Source of the DNA: Paenibacillus vietnamensis
GTDB lineage: Bacteria; Bacillota; Bacilli; Paenibacillales; Paenibacillaceae
Length of the DNA stretch: 64,000 bases
Direction: 5' to 3'
Assembly: GCF_020169515.1 (NCBI RefSeq)
Contig: NZ_JAHMHW010000012.1
Location: forward strand, 105,021-169,020
Shown here: positions 7,798 to 15,908 of the stretch, one piece after another
Layout: each line of letters starts with the position of its first letter
How positions within the stretch are numbered: position 1 is the first letter of the stretch
Notes under the pieces: model-generated
Told to the model about the DNA's origin: nothing
What the model saw: the letters and a program-made list of their open reading frames with translations, nothing else
Databases searched by the model: none
Program-made: the position numbers and the translations under genes

Positions 7798-9609
7798 CTA
7801 AGTCACGTATTCCGTCTTGACAGGGTTCGATGTTTCCAGATCGTTAAGGGCCTTCCAAGTTTTCCAGCCGTAGCCGCGGTCGCCGTCCAGATTGAAATCC
7901 GGCATCTTGTCCATTCGCTCGCTGATCAGCCGGACGCAGAAGTTGATTGCACTGCCGAATTGTCCGGTATGCCATGTCTCCTGGTCGACCGTATGCGTGA
8001 ACGTCATGCCCGGGCCATACGCCTCCACGCAGTCATGCAGCAGCTCGACAACCGGATTGATCGGGAAGCTGCCGCTGATGAAGGTTTCGGGAAACACGCC
8101 GTGGAACGGAATCGGAGCCGGCTCCGCATGCTGCTGTTCCTGGGCCGTGACCGGGTAGATCAGATGGTGGTTGGTCGGTCCGAACAGACCGTGAGACTCC
8201 TGCTTGCGCGGATATTGCGAGAAGTTAGCGAAGCCGCCCCCTGTCATGTGGGCGAACGACGTGTTCAGCAGCGCCTTGCCCCACGGCATTTTGTCCAGGT
8301 CGCGCGGCTCCGGGAAGAGATATCCGCCAAGCACAAGCATGAAACGGAGGTTGTCGTAAATCTCCCAAAGTCCTTTCTGAATCTGATAGATCAGCCATTT
8401 GAGCAGGCCGATCGCTTCGACGAACGGAAGACTAATAATCTCGTGCGCATGTGTGATAATCCAGGTGATCGTATAGGAGATGACGTCGGCCAGCCATTTG
8501 GCAAAAGCAAATATAGCCGCAAAAATCGCCCCTATGCTGAACCCGCCGCCACCGCCGCCGCCGCTCGGAGGAGAAGGGAAGCCGCTGGTGTAGTCGTTAA
8601 CGAGATTAATGGTAGCGCTACCAGGAGGAGGTACAGGGGTCGGCTTCTGGGCGTCGCTGATCGTCGTCGAACGCTCGAACCATTTTAGCCAGAGCCTGTA
8701 GGTCGAGTCCAGGTCGGCGCCATTCATCCAAGTGGGGTGCTTGATATCGCCATACGTTTTCTCCATCGCCTTGACGAGAAGGTCCTGTAGCTTGTCCGGA
8801 AGCTTGCCGTCCGGAAATTCGACCAGTCTGTAGTAGTAGCTGCCCGAGATGGCGTTCGCGACATACTTGTCGTCAGCCGTCAGGTTCAGGCATTTTTTGA
8901 GGCTGGAGCTGTCCGTATAGAAGCGCCGCGCATAGGCGTCGATCCAGTTTTCGACCAGCTTATGTCGGTGCCAATGGGTGCGGAATGGTCCCCCTGTAAT
9001 GGCGTTGACGAAGGGATGTCCGACCACGTCGGTGCCGATATGGCTGGCATAGCCAAGGCAATAACGCATCAAATCTTTGTCGCCTTCCGCCAGCGCCCAC
9101 ATATTAGAGAGAAATTGGCCGGTCCGGCGGTAATGCAGAAAGTCGAACCAGTACCATTCGTCCTCGGGGGCTCCTTGCTGTACCTTGGGATAGAACGGAT
9201 AGAAAAAGTCGATATTGTCGGTCGCCACCTTGGCCGCTGCATTCAAAAGCGTGTCGGCGGCGAGTCCGGCGGTCGCTTTGATCTGGGTGAACAGCCCCTG
9301 AAACAGCGCTTCGTCCACGGCTGCAACGGCGTCTTCAATGTCATCGACCACCGGCTCGATCGTCGTTTCATAGAAGTCCCGGATCGGCTCCAGGGCATCG
9401 TACACGCCAAAAATAAAATTAACGAGCTCATCGAGAGGCGTACCGTATTCTTTTAGGGAGAAAAACAGAAAATCCGGGCCGATGCTGCCGAACGCGGCAT
9501 ACGGATTGCACGGCTCCGAGCGGAGCAAATCCGCCAAATCAGGCTTTTCCTTCAGGAGAGGCCTGCTGAGGCGCTGCTGCACGATAAGGTGAACAATTGA
9601 ACTTGGCAT
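7798..9609 (-). CDS. zinc-dependent phospholipase C family protein
   Basis: 603 residues. The N-terminus (PSSIVHLIVQQRL, then FGSIGPDFLFF) and the histidine-rich YCLGYASHIGTDVVGHPFVN and HKLVENWIDAY are hallmarks of the zinc-dependent phospholipase-C-like fold, where His and Asp residues hold catalytic zinc. About residues 395-440 contain a Pro/Gly-rich linker and a hydrophobic stretch (GAIFAAIFAFAKWLADVISY) that could be a membrane segment. There is no classical signal peptide. Start ATG 9609 is set by AAGGAGG 8 nt upstream; earlier in-frame codons lack one. Whether it hydrolyses phospholipids is not shown. Confidence 0.85.
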   Translation of the reverse strand: MPSSIVHLIVQQRLSRPLLKEKPDLADLLRSEPCNPYAAFGSIGPDFLFFSLKEYGTPLDELVNFIFGVYDALEPIRDFYETTIEPVVDDIEDAVAAVDEALFQGLFTQIKATAGLAADTLLNAAAKVATDNIDFFYPFYPKVQQGAPEDEWYWFDFLHYRRTGQFLSNMWALAEGDKDLMRYCLGYASHIGTDVVGHPFVNAITGGPFRTHWHRHKLVENWIDAYARRFYTDSSSLKKCLNLTADDKYVANAISGSYYYRLVEFPDGKLPDKLQDLLVKAMEKTYGDIKHPTWMNGADLDSTYRLWLKWFERSTTISDAQKPTPVPPPGSATINLVNDYTSGFPSPPSGGGGGGGFSIGAIFAAIFAFAKWLADVISYTITWIITHAHEIISLPFVEAIGLLKWLIYQIQKGLWEIYDNLRFMLVLGGYLFPEPRDLDKMPWGKALLNTSFAHMTGGGFANFSQYPRKQESHGLFGPTNHHLIYPVTAQEQQHAEPAPIPFHGVFPETFISGSFPINPVVELLHDCVEAYGPGMTFTHTVDQETWHTGQFGSAINFCVRLISERMDKMPDFNLDGDRGYGWKTWKALNDLETSNPVKTEYVT

Positions 9610-9901
9610 GAAACGAACCTCCTTGTCCGGGCTTCCGGACATATGATTGGTGCAGAGTGGTATTGCGCTGGCAGCTTGGTGGAAGTGGGGCAGCATCTTG
9701 TTGAAGGATTGGTTAACCTGGAGAATGATGAAGGATGATGAAATGGGTGTTGTGGCGGATGTAATGTAACAAATGTAGTATCCCATAGAAAAATAAACAA
9801 AACATGGGAATTAGGAAGGAATATTCCAGATAGGCTGCTTGTTCTACTATAAGTCCTAGGAATGGGGGAGTACTTTCCTTGGAAGCATGCCGAATTGCCC
9901 A

Positions 9902-9939
9902 ATTGGGGATCATGGGACGAAACCGGTATGATCCCCAAT
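9902..9939. repeat. perfect 12-bp inverted repeat
   Basis: ATTGGGGATCAT (9902-9913) and ATGATCCCCAAT (9928-9939) are exact reverse complements around a 14-nt loop. There is no T tract on either side, so it is not a typical terminator. A regulator-binding site or RNA hairpin is possible. Confidence 0.6.
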
Positions 9940-10045
9940 ACGGTAAACTCGTTTTGCGAAAGGAAAGGAAATGTCTAAAATAGATATGAATTTACCACTA
10001 ATTATTCAGGTATCGGCGAGAAAAGAAAACATTCACAATAGATAG

Positions 10046-10059
10046 TGTAAGCGCTTCCG
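10046..10059 (+). promoter_or_regulatory. possible catabolite-responsive element
   Basis: TGTAAGCGCTTCCG matches the CcpA consensus TGNAANCGNTNNCA at all but the last position. A single near match in a 64-kb window may be chance. Confidence 0.3.
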
Positions 10060-10128
10060 GGTATTGCGGACGCTCGTAAACTTTTTTATTTCACCTCACA
10101 ATAAAACCTCGTTTCTTTAGTATCCAAT

Positions 10129-10181
10129 CGGCTAAGGCCATCGCCTGCCAGCGATGGTCTTAGCCGTTAACAGTTCTTTTA
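10129..10181 (+). terminator. strong hairpin, terminator-like
   Basis: CGGCTAAGGCCATCGC (10129-10144) pairs with GCGATGGTCTTAGCCG (10151-10166) with one G-U pair and a 6-nt loop; TTAACAGTTCTTTT follows. No plus-strand gene is seen upstream, so it may end an undetected transcript or serve as a leader of the Spo0E-like gene. Confidence 0.5.
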
Positions 10182-10213
10182 TGCCAAGGGTGAAAGGGGA
10201 ATTTCATTTCAGC

Positions 10214-10438
10214 ATGAATATTCATAAAACGACAGAACGGTACCAGTCAGCAAAGGAGCAACTGCAAAGTTGGATGGACGTACGTGATATGGATCGGGCC
10301 AATCTAGCTGCCGAGATCGAACGCTGCCGGATAGAACTGAACAACCTGGGTACGCTTCTGGGTGAAATCCACCCGAATGTGCTGGAAAAGTCACGGCAAC
10401 TTGACGAGTTAATTCTGCAGCATATGGTAGGGATCTAG
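10214..10438 (+). CDS. Spo0E-like aspartyl-phosphate phosphatase
   Basis: 74 residues, within the usual 50-90 for the family. The C-terminal half carries LAAEIERCRIELNNLG, a short turn, then the signature EKSRQLDELILQ, matching the family motif 'SxxLDxLI'. Spo0E-type proteins are two-helix hairpins that dephosphorylate Spo0A~P and delay sporulation. Start ATG 10214 has AAAGGGGA 13 nt upstream, rather far; an upstream ATG at 10181 has no ribosome site. Single gene with its own terminator. Confidence 0.75.
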   Translation: MNIHKTTERYQSAKEQLQSWMDVRDMDRANLAAEIERCRIELNNLGTLLGEIHPNVLEKSRQLDELILQHMVGI

Positions 10439-10458
10439 GAGAATATGAAGCAGATAAT

Positions 10459-10508
10459 ACAGCGGCAATTCAGGGCATTAATCACGTCCCGGACTGCCGC
10501 TGTTTTTG
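10459..10508 (+). terminator. rho-independent terminator
   Basis: ACAGCGGCA and TGCCGCTGT pair across a long loop, followed by TTTTTG. It ends the Spo0E-like gene. Confidence 0.75.
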
Positions 10509-10635
10509 TTGTACCGGTACTAGTCAAAGTTGGTACTTTTTGGTTATCCATATTCGATCCATAATGATGGAGGGTTGCAACCACACAAAATTAAAAATTT
10601 GGAGGGTTTACGAAATGAATGATACGGAGGGTTTT

Positions 10636-11259
10636 ATGATGAAAACTTGGAAAGGTTTGTTGTTAACGCTGATGATTGCCGCTGTTGCTCTAATATCTGT
10701 TGTTCCTTCTTCTTCGGTTTTCGCGAGAATGTCGGAGGATCCGATCATTGACGGAGGAGGCTATGACGGAGGAACGGGAGGAAGCACGGGAGGAAGCACT
10801 TCGTCTTCATCCACGATTCTAACGATTCCATCTTTAACCGCAGAGTCTACTTGGCAAAGCTCCAACGGCGGCCGCTACATGTACACACGTGCTACATTGC
10901 AGCGTTCGGGAGCTCTTGCCGGCCAACTGGATGTCGTGACTCGTACAAAAAACAACGTTAAACTAACCGGATTTACCGGCGGAGTGTTCATTTTGCTTCG
11001 CACAGCGGACGGTGCTGTCATCGGCGTAACCGATCAGAAGAAATTCGGCGTAGACGGACAATGGATCGGCCGTTACGACCGCACGGATTACTGGTCCTGG
11101 TCGTTCAGCCCGGAAGTGGCCGCAGCTACTGCTTATATGGAAATCATCCAACAGCACTCTGCAAAAGAGCTGGATGACCAGCTGGCTTACTGGCAAAGCA
11201 CGGTATGCGGCAACTTGGACCGCCTAGGTTTGCCGAAGCCGCCTTACGGCTGCCCATAA
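10636..11259 (+). CDS. secreted unknown protein, copy 1
   Basis: 207 residues: a signal peptide MMKTWKGLLLTLMIAAVALI to about VFA (residue 30), a short acidic stretch, a Gly/Ser-rich linker (GGTGGSTGGSTSSSS), then a ~140-residue domain. That domain holds SGALAGQLDVVTRTKNNVKL, GQWIGRYDRTDYWSWSF and a C-terminus with two cysteines (STVCGN, PPYGCP) that may form a disulfide. I do not recognise the family. The ATG at 10636 is chosen because GGAGG lies 6 nt before it and the signal peptide starts there; an upstream in-frame ATG at 10615 has its own GGAGGG. Confidence 0.8.
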   Translation: MMKTWKGLLLTLMIAAVALISVVPSSSVFARMSEDPIIDGGGYDGGTGGSTGGSTSSSSTILTIPSLTAESTWQSSNGGRYMYTRATLQRSGALAGQLDVVTRTKNNVKLTGFTGGVFILLRTADGAVIGVTDQKKFGVDGQWIGRYDRTDYWSWSFSPEVAAATAYMEIIQQHSAKELDDQLAYWQSTVCGNLDRLGLPKPPYGCP

Positions 11260-11276
11260 TAATACAATGCGGATAA

Positions 11277-11308
11277 AGTACCGGCCATCCCATGCCCGGT
11301 CCGGTACT
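11277..11308 (+). terminator. hairpin between the duplicated genes
   Basis: AGTACCGG and CCGGTACT pair around 16 nt. No clear T tract follows directly, so termination is uncertain. Confidence 0.4.
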
Positions 11309-11421
11309 AGTCAAAGTTGGTACTTTTTGGTTAGCGATACTCGATCCATAATGATGGAGGGTTGCAACCACACAAAATTAAAAATTTGGAGGGTTACGAA
11401 ATGAATGATACGGAGGGTTTT

Positions 11422-12048
11422 ATGATGAAAACTTGGAAAGGTTTGTTGTTAACGCTGATGATTGCCGCTGTTGCTCTAATATCTGTTGTTCCTTCTTCTT
11501 CGGTTTTCGCGAGAATGTCGGAGGATCCGATCATTGACGGAGGAGGCTATGACGGAGGAACGGGAGGAAGCACGGGAGGAAGCACTTCGTCTTCATCCAC
11601 GATTCTAACGATTCCATCTTTAACCGCAGAGTCCACTTGGCAAAGCTCCAACGGCGGCCGCTACATGTACACACGGGCTACACTGCAGCGCTCGGGAGCG
11701 CTTGCCGGCCAGCTGGATGTCGTGACTCGTACAAAAAACAACGTTAAACTAACCGGATTTACCGGCGGAGTATTCATTTTGCTTCGCACAGCGGACGGTG
11801 CCGTTATCGGCGTAACCGATCAGAAGAAATTCGGTGTAGACGGACAATGGATCGGCCGTTACGACCGCACGGATTACTGGTCCTGGTCGTTCAGCCCGGA
11901 AGTGGCCGCAGCTACCGCTTATATGGAGATTATCCAACAGCACTCTGCAAAAGAGCTGGATGACCAGCTGGCCTACTGGCAAAGCACGGTATGCGGCAAC
12001 TTGGACCGCCTAGGTTTGCCTAAGCCGCCTTACGGCTGCCCTCAATAA
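11422..12048 (+). CDS. secreted unknown protein, copy 2
   Basis: 208 residues, identical to copy 1 over its whole length apart from one extra C-terminal Gln. Every DNA difference between the two coding parts that I can see is synonymous (for example TCT/TCC, CGT/CGG, TTG/CTG, GAA/GAG). The same signal peptide, Gly/Ser linker and two-cysteine C-terminal domain are present. GGAGG again precedes the chosen ATG by 6 nt. In this copy a one-base loss in the leader puts the upstream mini-frame out of phase, which supports the downstream start. It is followed 31 nt later by an oxidoreductase gene. Confidence 0.8.
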   Translation: MMKTWKGLLLTLMIAAVALISVVPSSSVFARMSEDPIIDGGGYDGGTGGSTGGSTSSSSTILTIPSLTAESTWQSSNGGRYMYTRATLQRSGALAGQLDVVTRTKNNVKLTGFTGGVFILLRTADGAVIGVTDQKKFGVDGQWIGRYDRTDYWSWSFSPEVAAATAYMEIIQQHSAKELDDQLAYWQSTVCGNLDRLGLPKPPYGCPQ

Positions 12049-12079
12049 AATTCCAGCATAGGAGGAGGGAATTGACGGA

Positions 12080-13315
12080 ATGAGTCAACATTTTGATATC
12101 ATTGTGGTTGGTGCGCGGGTCGCGGGCTCGGCGCTTGCCTACGAGCTGTCGAGGTCCGGCTACTCGGTACTGCTGCTGGATAAAAGCCGATTCCCGAGCG
12201 ACACGCTTTCGACTCATAATTTTTACGGAAACTCGCTGGCGATGCTGGAGGAGATGGGGATTTTGCCTAAGCTGCTGCAGACCGGCACCCCGACCTACAA
12301 GCGGGCGGTCATCCGGTTCGAGGATGCCGTCATTGACGGAGAGTTTCCGGAGTCTGACGGGAGGGCGGAGTGCTTGTGCATCAGGCGCACCCATCTGGAC
12401 GATCTGATGTTCAAGCATGCGTCTTCGCAGCAGAGCGTTACCGCTATGGAAGGCTTTCGCTTGACGGATGTCATTCGTGACGGCGGGACGGTCACGGGGA
12501 TCGAGGGCATCGACCGGAACGGAATCAGACAGCGGTTTTACGCGAAGCTGGTCGTAGGCGCGGACGGTCGCCGCTCTACGCTCCGGGATTTGGTGAACAG
12601 CAAATGCAAGCTGGCCGTTCCGACCGATTATGCGTCTTATGTCGGATATTACGAGGGCTACAGCCAGAACGGCGAGCTTCACGCGGAGCTTTACAAAATG
12701 AATGACAAATTAAGCATTGTATTCCCGACTAGCGACAATCTGTATGTAGTGGGCGTCATGTTCCCACTCGACAGCGCCGAGTGGGTGGAGAGGTTTAAGC
12801 AGTCGCCGGAGCTGGCCATGCAGGAGTGCATCGAGAGCGGTTTTGCGGGTTCCCCGCTCCAGGAGCGGATGCGCCAGGCATCACTAGTCGGGCGGGTCCG
12901 AGGACTGCTCGGTTACGATAACGACTGGCATGAAGGGATGGGAGCGGGGTGGGCGCTTACAGGAGACGCCCTCTCCTTCAAAGACCCGGCCGTCGGGCAG
13001 GGCATGCAGGATGCGCTCTTCGGCGCCCGGATTTTGACCGATGTGCTGACCAGCTTTCCCGATTGGAGCCGAAGCTGGAAGGAGATGGCGGCAAGCTATG
13101 AAAGGCTGATGGAAGAAAAAATGATGTTTCACTTCCAGCTGGCATGCCAATATACAAAAAATGCGCCGTTTACCCCGGAGCAAATGGCCGTTAACCGCCT
13201 GATCGCCTCCGATCCGATAGCGACGAAGGCATTCCTCGGCATCTACAACCGCGCGACGGAGCCGCTGCAATTCGCGCAGGTCCTTGCGGACTTGGCCTCC
13301 GGATGCCGGCAATAA
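12080..13315 (+). CDS. FAD-dependent oxidoreductase/monooxygenase-like protein
   Basis: 411 residues. The N-terminal FAD-binding Rossmann motif is FDIIVVGARVAGSALAYEL (GxGxxG with Ala-Arg-Val inside), ending in LLLDKSRFPSD. The second FAD motif VVGADGRRSTLRDLV lies near residue 155. The third, ALTGDALSFKDPAVGQGMQD, near residue 295, is the 'GDAA.....GQG' motif of the aromatic-hydroxylase / geranylgeranyl-reductase class. These use FAD and NAD(P)H to oxidise or reduce aromatic or prenyl substrates; the substrate here is unknown. AGGAGG precedes the ATG. It may be read through from the duplicated secreted gene 31 nt upstream. Confidence 0.85.
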   Translation: MSQHFDIIVVGARVAGSALAYELSRSGYSVLLLDKSRFPSDTLSTHNFYGNSLAMLEEMGILPKLLQTGTPTYKRAVIRFEDAVIDGEFPESDGRAECLCIRRTHLDDLMFKHASSQQSVTAMEGFRLTDVIRDGGTVTGIEGIDRNGIRQRFYAKLVVGADGRRSTLRDLVNSKCKLAVPTDYASYVGYYEGYSQNGELHAELYKMNDKLSIVFPTSDNLYVVGVMFPLDSAEWVERFKQSPELAMQECIESGFAGSPLQERMRQASLVGRVRGLLGYDNDWHEGMGAGWALTGDALSFKDPAVGQGMQDALFGARILTDVLTSFPDWSRSWKEMAASYERLMEEKMMFHFQLACQYTKNAPFTPEQMAVNRLIASDPIATKAFLGIYNRATEPLQFAQVLADLASGCRQ

Positions 13316-13324
13316 ATACATGAG

Positions 13325-13353
13325 AAACCCGATGCTACTTGGCATCGGGTTTT
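13325..13353. terminator. bidirectional rho-independent terminator
   Basis: AAACCCGATGC and GCATCGGGTTT pair around a 6-nt loop, with a short T run. The stop codon of the minus-strand YteA-like gene lies inside the stem. Confidence 0.8.
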
Positions 13354-13868
13354 ACCGTTTCGCTCGCATTTCCGTATTCCTTCACAGAGCGCCAGGCATC
13401 CGCCTCGTCGAAACGGCTGTCCTCTCTCCCTATCGGTCCGGAAGGAGGAGGCGTCATCACCTGCTCTTCTACCGGCCGATGGTCTGACGGCCCGGTATCA
13501 TCGGAATGCCCAATACAGCGGGATGCCGTAGGAAGCGCCTGCAGACGCTCGAATTCGATATCTTCTCCGCATACCTCGCATTTTCCGTAAATGTCCGTTT
13601 TCAGAAGCTCCAGGGATTGGTTGACTTCCTCCAGCCGCTCGCCGAGCGACGCATCGATCGCCATATCCCGGCCTTTCTCGAACGTTTCCGTTCCAAGATC
13701 GGCAGGATGATTATCGTAAGAAGACAATTCGCCCGATGTGTCTTTAAGCGAGCCGCCAAGCTCCCCTTCGGATTCCTGATCTCTTTCGAAATGAGCCGTC
13801 AGATCCTTTTTCTCCTCCATAAGCTGCTCCTTTAGCTCTTTCAGCTGTGCTGGCGTTAAATCCGGCAT
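13335..13868 (-). CDS. YteA-like DksA/TraR zinc-finger sporulation protein
   Basis: 177 residues. A coiled-coil N-terminus (LKELKEQLMEEKKDLTAHFE) leads to SSYDNHPADLGTETFEKGRD, a conserved segment of the YteA group. A DksA/TraR-type zinc finger follows: CEVCGEDIEFERLQALPTAS then RCIGH, where the fourth ligand is His rather than Cys. The family includes RNA-polymerase secondary-channel binders; YteA is linked to sporulation in Bacillus. Role here inferred. AGGGGAG precedes the ATG by 6 nt. Confidence 0.85.
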   Translation of the reverse strand: MPDLTPAQLKELKEQLMEEKKDLTAHFERDQESEGELGGSLKDTSGELSSYDNHPADLGTETFEKGRDMAIDASLGERLEEVNQSLELLKTDIYGKCEVCGEDIEFERLQALPTASRCIGHSDDTGPSDHRPVEEQVMTPPPSGPIGREDSRFDEADAWRSVKEYGNASETVKPDAK

Positions 13869-14014
13869 CTTGAACTCCCCTTTCAGAAATGAGCTTTCTT
13901 GTTCTTACCCATTTACGGGGGAAGGTGACGCAAGAGGTGCCGTTTAGGCATGGCATCGTTAGTATTTTTTAAATAAGGGTAAATAGTATAAAAAGAGCAG
14001 ACGAGGTGGCTGAG

Positions 14015-14743
14015 ATGGAGGCGTATGGAGCCATATTCATAAAGCTGGCTACGGCGTTCGCCGGACTTTGGTGCATGACGCGCCTGCTTGGAAAGAGGGA
14101 AATCTCGCAGCTTTCGCCCTTCGACTTCATATCGGCTATGGTGCTAGGCGATCTCGTCGGCAACACGATTTACGATGAGAAGGCATCGGTATGGATGCTT
14201 ATTTTTGCACTGGCGGTCTGGGCGGGTCTCTCTTATTTATTCGAAAAATTGCTGGAATTCGGGAAGTCATTTCGCAGGCATCTGGAAGGCAAGCCGGAGC
14301 TGCTGATTGTGGACGGCGAAATTGATATGGCTATGCTGCGCCGTAACAATATGTCGTTTGACGAACTGAGGATGATGCTTCGGCAGCGCGATGTGTTCTC
14401 CGTGAGCGATGTAGCGTATGCGGTGTATGAGACGAACGGGGCACTCAGTATTTTGAAAAAATCGGACTTTGAATCCGTGCGGCGCAGCGATCTCGAGCTT
14501 CCTTCATCGGCCGTAAGCCTGCCGCATGCTCTGGTCGAGGACGGGGTACTGCGGCCGGACGGGCTGGCTGTCATTGGCCGGGACGAGAAGTGGCTGGTGC
14601 AGGAATTGAACTCGCTCGGTTATGCGGATTTTCGTTCGGTTGCGTTCGCGGAATGGACAACGGAGGGCGAGCTCAAGGCGGTTTCGCGCTACGAAGGCGG
14701 AGGCTACCGAAAGGCCAAATCAGAAAGGGAGGTATCGTTATGA
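14015..14743 (+). CDS. DUF421-domain membrane protein (YetF/YcaP-like)
   Basis: 242 residues. Three N-terminal transmembrane helices (GAIFIKLATAFAGLWCM; PFDFISAMVLGDLVGNTIYD; VWMLIFALAVWAGLSYLFEK) precede the cytosolic DUF421 region (KPELLIVDGEIDMAMLRRNN, DELRMMLRQRDVFSVSDVAY). The helix motif RLLGKREISQLSPFDF is characteristic. Function is poorly defined; in Bacillus, relatives affect membrane and spore properties. The ATG at 14015 has GAGGTGG 5 nt upstream; a GTG at 14006 would overlap that site. It overlaps the next gene by 4 nt (ATGA). Confidence 0.85.
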   Translation: MEAYGAIFIKLATAFAGLWCMTRLLGKREISQLSPFDFISAMVLGDLVGNTIYDEKASVWMLIFALAVWAGLSYLFEKLLEFGKSFRRHLEGKPELLIVDGEIDMAMLRRNNMSFDELRMMLRQRDVFSVSDVAYAVYETNGALSILKKSDFESVRRSDLELPSSAVSLPHALVEDGVLRPDGLAVIGRDEKWLVQELNSLGYADFRSVAFAEWTTEGELKAVSRYEGGGYRKAKSEREVSL

Positions 14744-15390
14744 ATTACGAGGAATGGAAGCGGCGGATCGAACGGATCGCTCTTCGGATTCAAGAGATCG
14801 GCGGCCAGGTTCATGAGCTCGTTATCGAAGAGCCGGCAACGGAAGCGCAAATTGTGGAGGTTGAACGGAAGCTGGGTTTCCCGCTGCCAACAAGCTTTAG
14901 AAGCACGCTGCTGGAGTTTTCTTCCCATTTCAGTTTCAGCTGGTTTTTACCTGACGACTTTAAGTTATCTGGAAAATGCCGCAAAGTTTGCGGAGGTTCG
15001 CCTCATTGGGGGCTGCATTTGCTCCAGCTGCTGGACGAGGACAGAAGAAATTGGGCCAGCAAGGTGTTCTCGAATAAAGAAGATGAATACGACGCCGTCT
15101 GGCACGATAAATTGGCCTTTCTGGCTGTAGGCAACGGCGATTACATGGCGTTTGACCGGAACGGAAGCGACGATCCTCCGGTCGTGTACCTCAGCAATGA
15201 CGATGGGGACGGCCACGGATACAAAATGGGGGACAGCTTTCACGATTTTATCGAGAAATGGTCGAAGATCGCTTTTGTCGGCAACGAGGATTGGCAGTGG
15301 ATGCCTTTTACATCGGACAAAAGCAGCGGCATTGAACCTGACGGGGAAGCGGCGCAGGAGTTTAGGGCTTGCTTGAGGCTGGATTTATAG
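14740..15390 (+). CDS. SMI1/KNR4-family protein
   Basis: 216 residues. The SMI1/KNR4 signature is near the N-terminus: EEPATEAQIVEVERKLGFPL then PTSFRSTLLEFSSHFSFSW. The mid section contains FLAVGNGDYMAFD and PPVVYLSNDDGDGHGYKMG, the usual 'GDGD..' core. In bacteria this superfamily contains many immunity proteins that neutralise contact-dependent toxins, but stand-alone members also occur, and no toxin gene is next to it. It is translationally coupled to the DUF421 gene by an ATGA overlap, and GGGAGG lies 6 nt before its ATG inside that gene. Confidence 0.85.
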   Translation: MNYEEWKRRIERIALRIQEIGGQVHELVIEEPATEAQIVEVERKLGFPLPTSFRSTLLEFSSHFSFSWFLPDDFKLSGKCRKVCGGSPHWGLHLLQLLDEDRRNWASKVFSNKEDEYDAVWHDKLAFLAVGNGDYMAFDRNGSDDPPVVYLSNDDGDGHGYKMGDSFHDFIEKWSKIAFVGNEDWQWMPFTSDKSSGIEPDGEAAQEFRACLRLDL

Positions 15391-15484
15391 CGGAGCGGCA
15401 GGTACTAGAGAAGGATAGAACTATTCCATTCCTTTGAGTCGCCTTATAATTTAATGGTGGGCGACTGTGAAGGAGGAGCATCGA

Positions 15485-15760
15485 TTGCTAAAGCTTTTTG
15501 TACCTGTGTTGATTTCATTAACGTTATCGATGATTTATTGTATGAAGTTTAATAAGAGTCAAACCATCACCAAATTAATGATAGCTGGATCAGTAATTAA
15601 TGTGGTTAGTCTGCTATTAGGGACGGTTTGGTTCTGGTCTACTGTATCTGATGGATTGGCGCAATTGGTACAGGGGGCTATATATGGCGTAAGCTTTTTT
15701 TGTCTCTTATTTCTTAATCTAATTACGGTTTTAATGATGAAAAAGAATTACCGTCAATAA
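15485..15760 (+). CDS. small membrane protein, three helices
   Basis: 91 residues from a TTG start. AGGAGG lies 9 nt upstream of this TTG, whereas a GTG at 15467 precedes that site and has none of its own. Three hydrophobic segments are visible: LFVPVLISLTLSMIYCM, LMIAGSVINVVSLLLGTVWF and GAIYGVSFFCLLFLNLITVL, ending in a basic tail. A TATAAT box occurs just upstream near 15444. I do not recognise a family. The base composition is AT-richer than that of the genes before it. Confidence 0.6.
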   Translation: MLKLFVPVLISLTLSMIYCMKFNKSQTITKLMIAGSVINVVSLLLGTVWFWSTVSDGLAQLVQGAIYGVSFFCLLFLNLITVLMMKKNYRQ

Positions 15761-15863
15761 ATAAATTAAACAGACATTCGGGAGCGCTCTTGTCCATTTC
15801 AAGCGGTACGATCGTCTACATGGTGTTAGTACAGCTTTTCTTTTAGCTTTATTGAGCATAAAA

Positions 15864-15891
15864 AAACCGCATTCTTATGAGAATGCGGTTT
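15864..15891. terminator. bidirectional rho-independent terminator
   Basis: AAACCGCATTCT and AGAATGCGGTTT form a 12-bp perfect stem with a short loop and a preceding A run, so it can work for the minus-strand sigma/anti-sigma operon as well. Confidence 0.85.
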
Positions 15892-15908
15892 GTCTGTTTA
15901 CAGCATTA

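Larger units (their letters stand above)
9610..10128. other. intergenic region, promoter side of the phospholipase operon
   Basis: No convincing gene. It holds the upstream region of the minus-strand phospholipase gene, a perfect 12-bp inverted repeat at 9902-9939 and a cre-like site at 10046-10059, both listed separately. Confidence 0.5.
10514..12048 (+). repeat. tandem duplication, unit about 786 bp, two copies
   Basis: Two consecutive units begin CCGGTACTAGTCAAAGTTGG at 10514 and 11301. Each holds a promoter-leader segment and a complete secreted-protein gene. The first ~230 nt of the genes are identical; later parts differ at scattered third positions. The leader differs by one T (10608 region) and a few bases. 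Confidence 0.95.

Noticed and set aside
10129..10181. Riboswitch before the Spo0E-like gene
   Set aside because: It is a single strong hairpin followed by a T-rich stretch; no multi-stem aptamer is visible.
14740..15390. Immunity protein of a toxin-immunity pair (SMI1/KNR4)
   Set aside because: Its neighbours are a DUF421 membrane protein and a small membrane protein; no toxin domain or polymorphic-toxin export marker is nearby.
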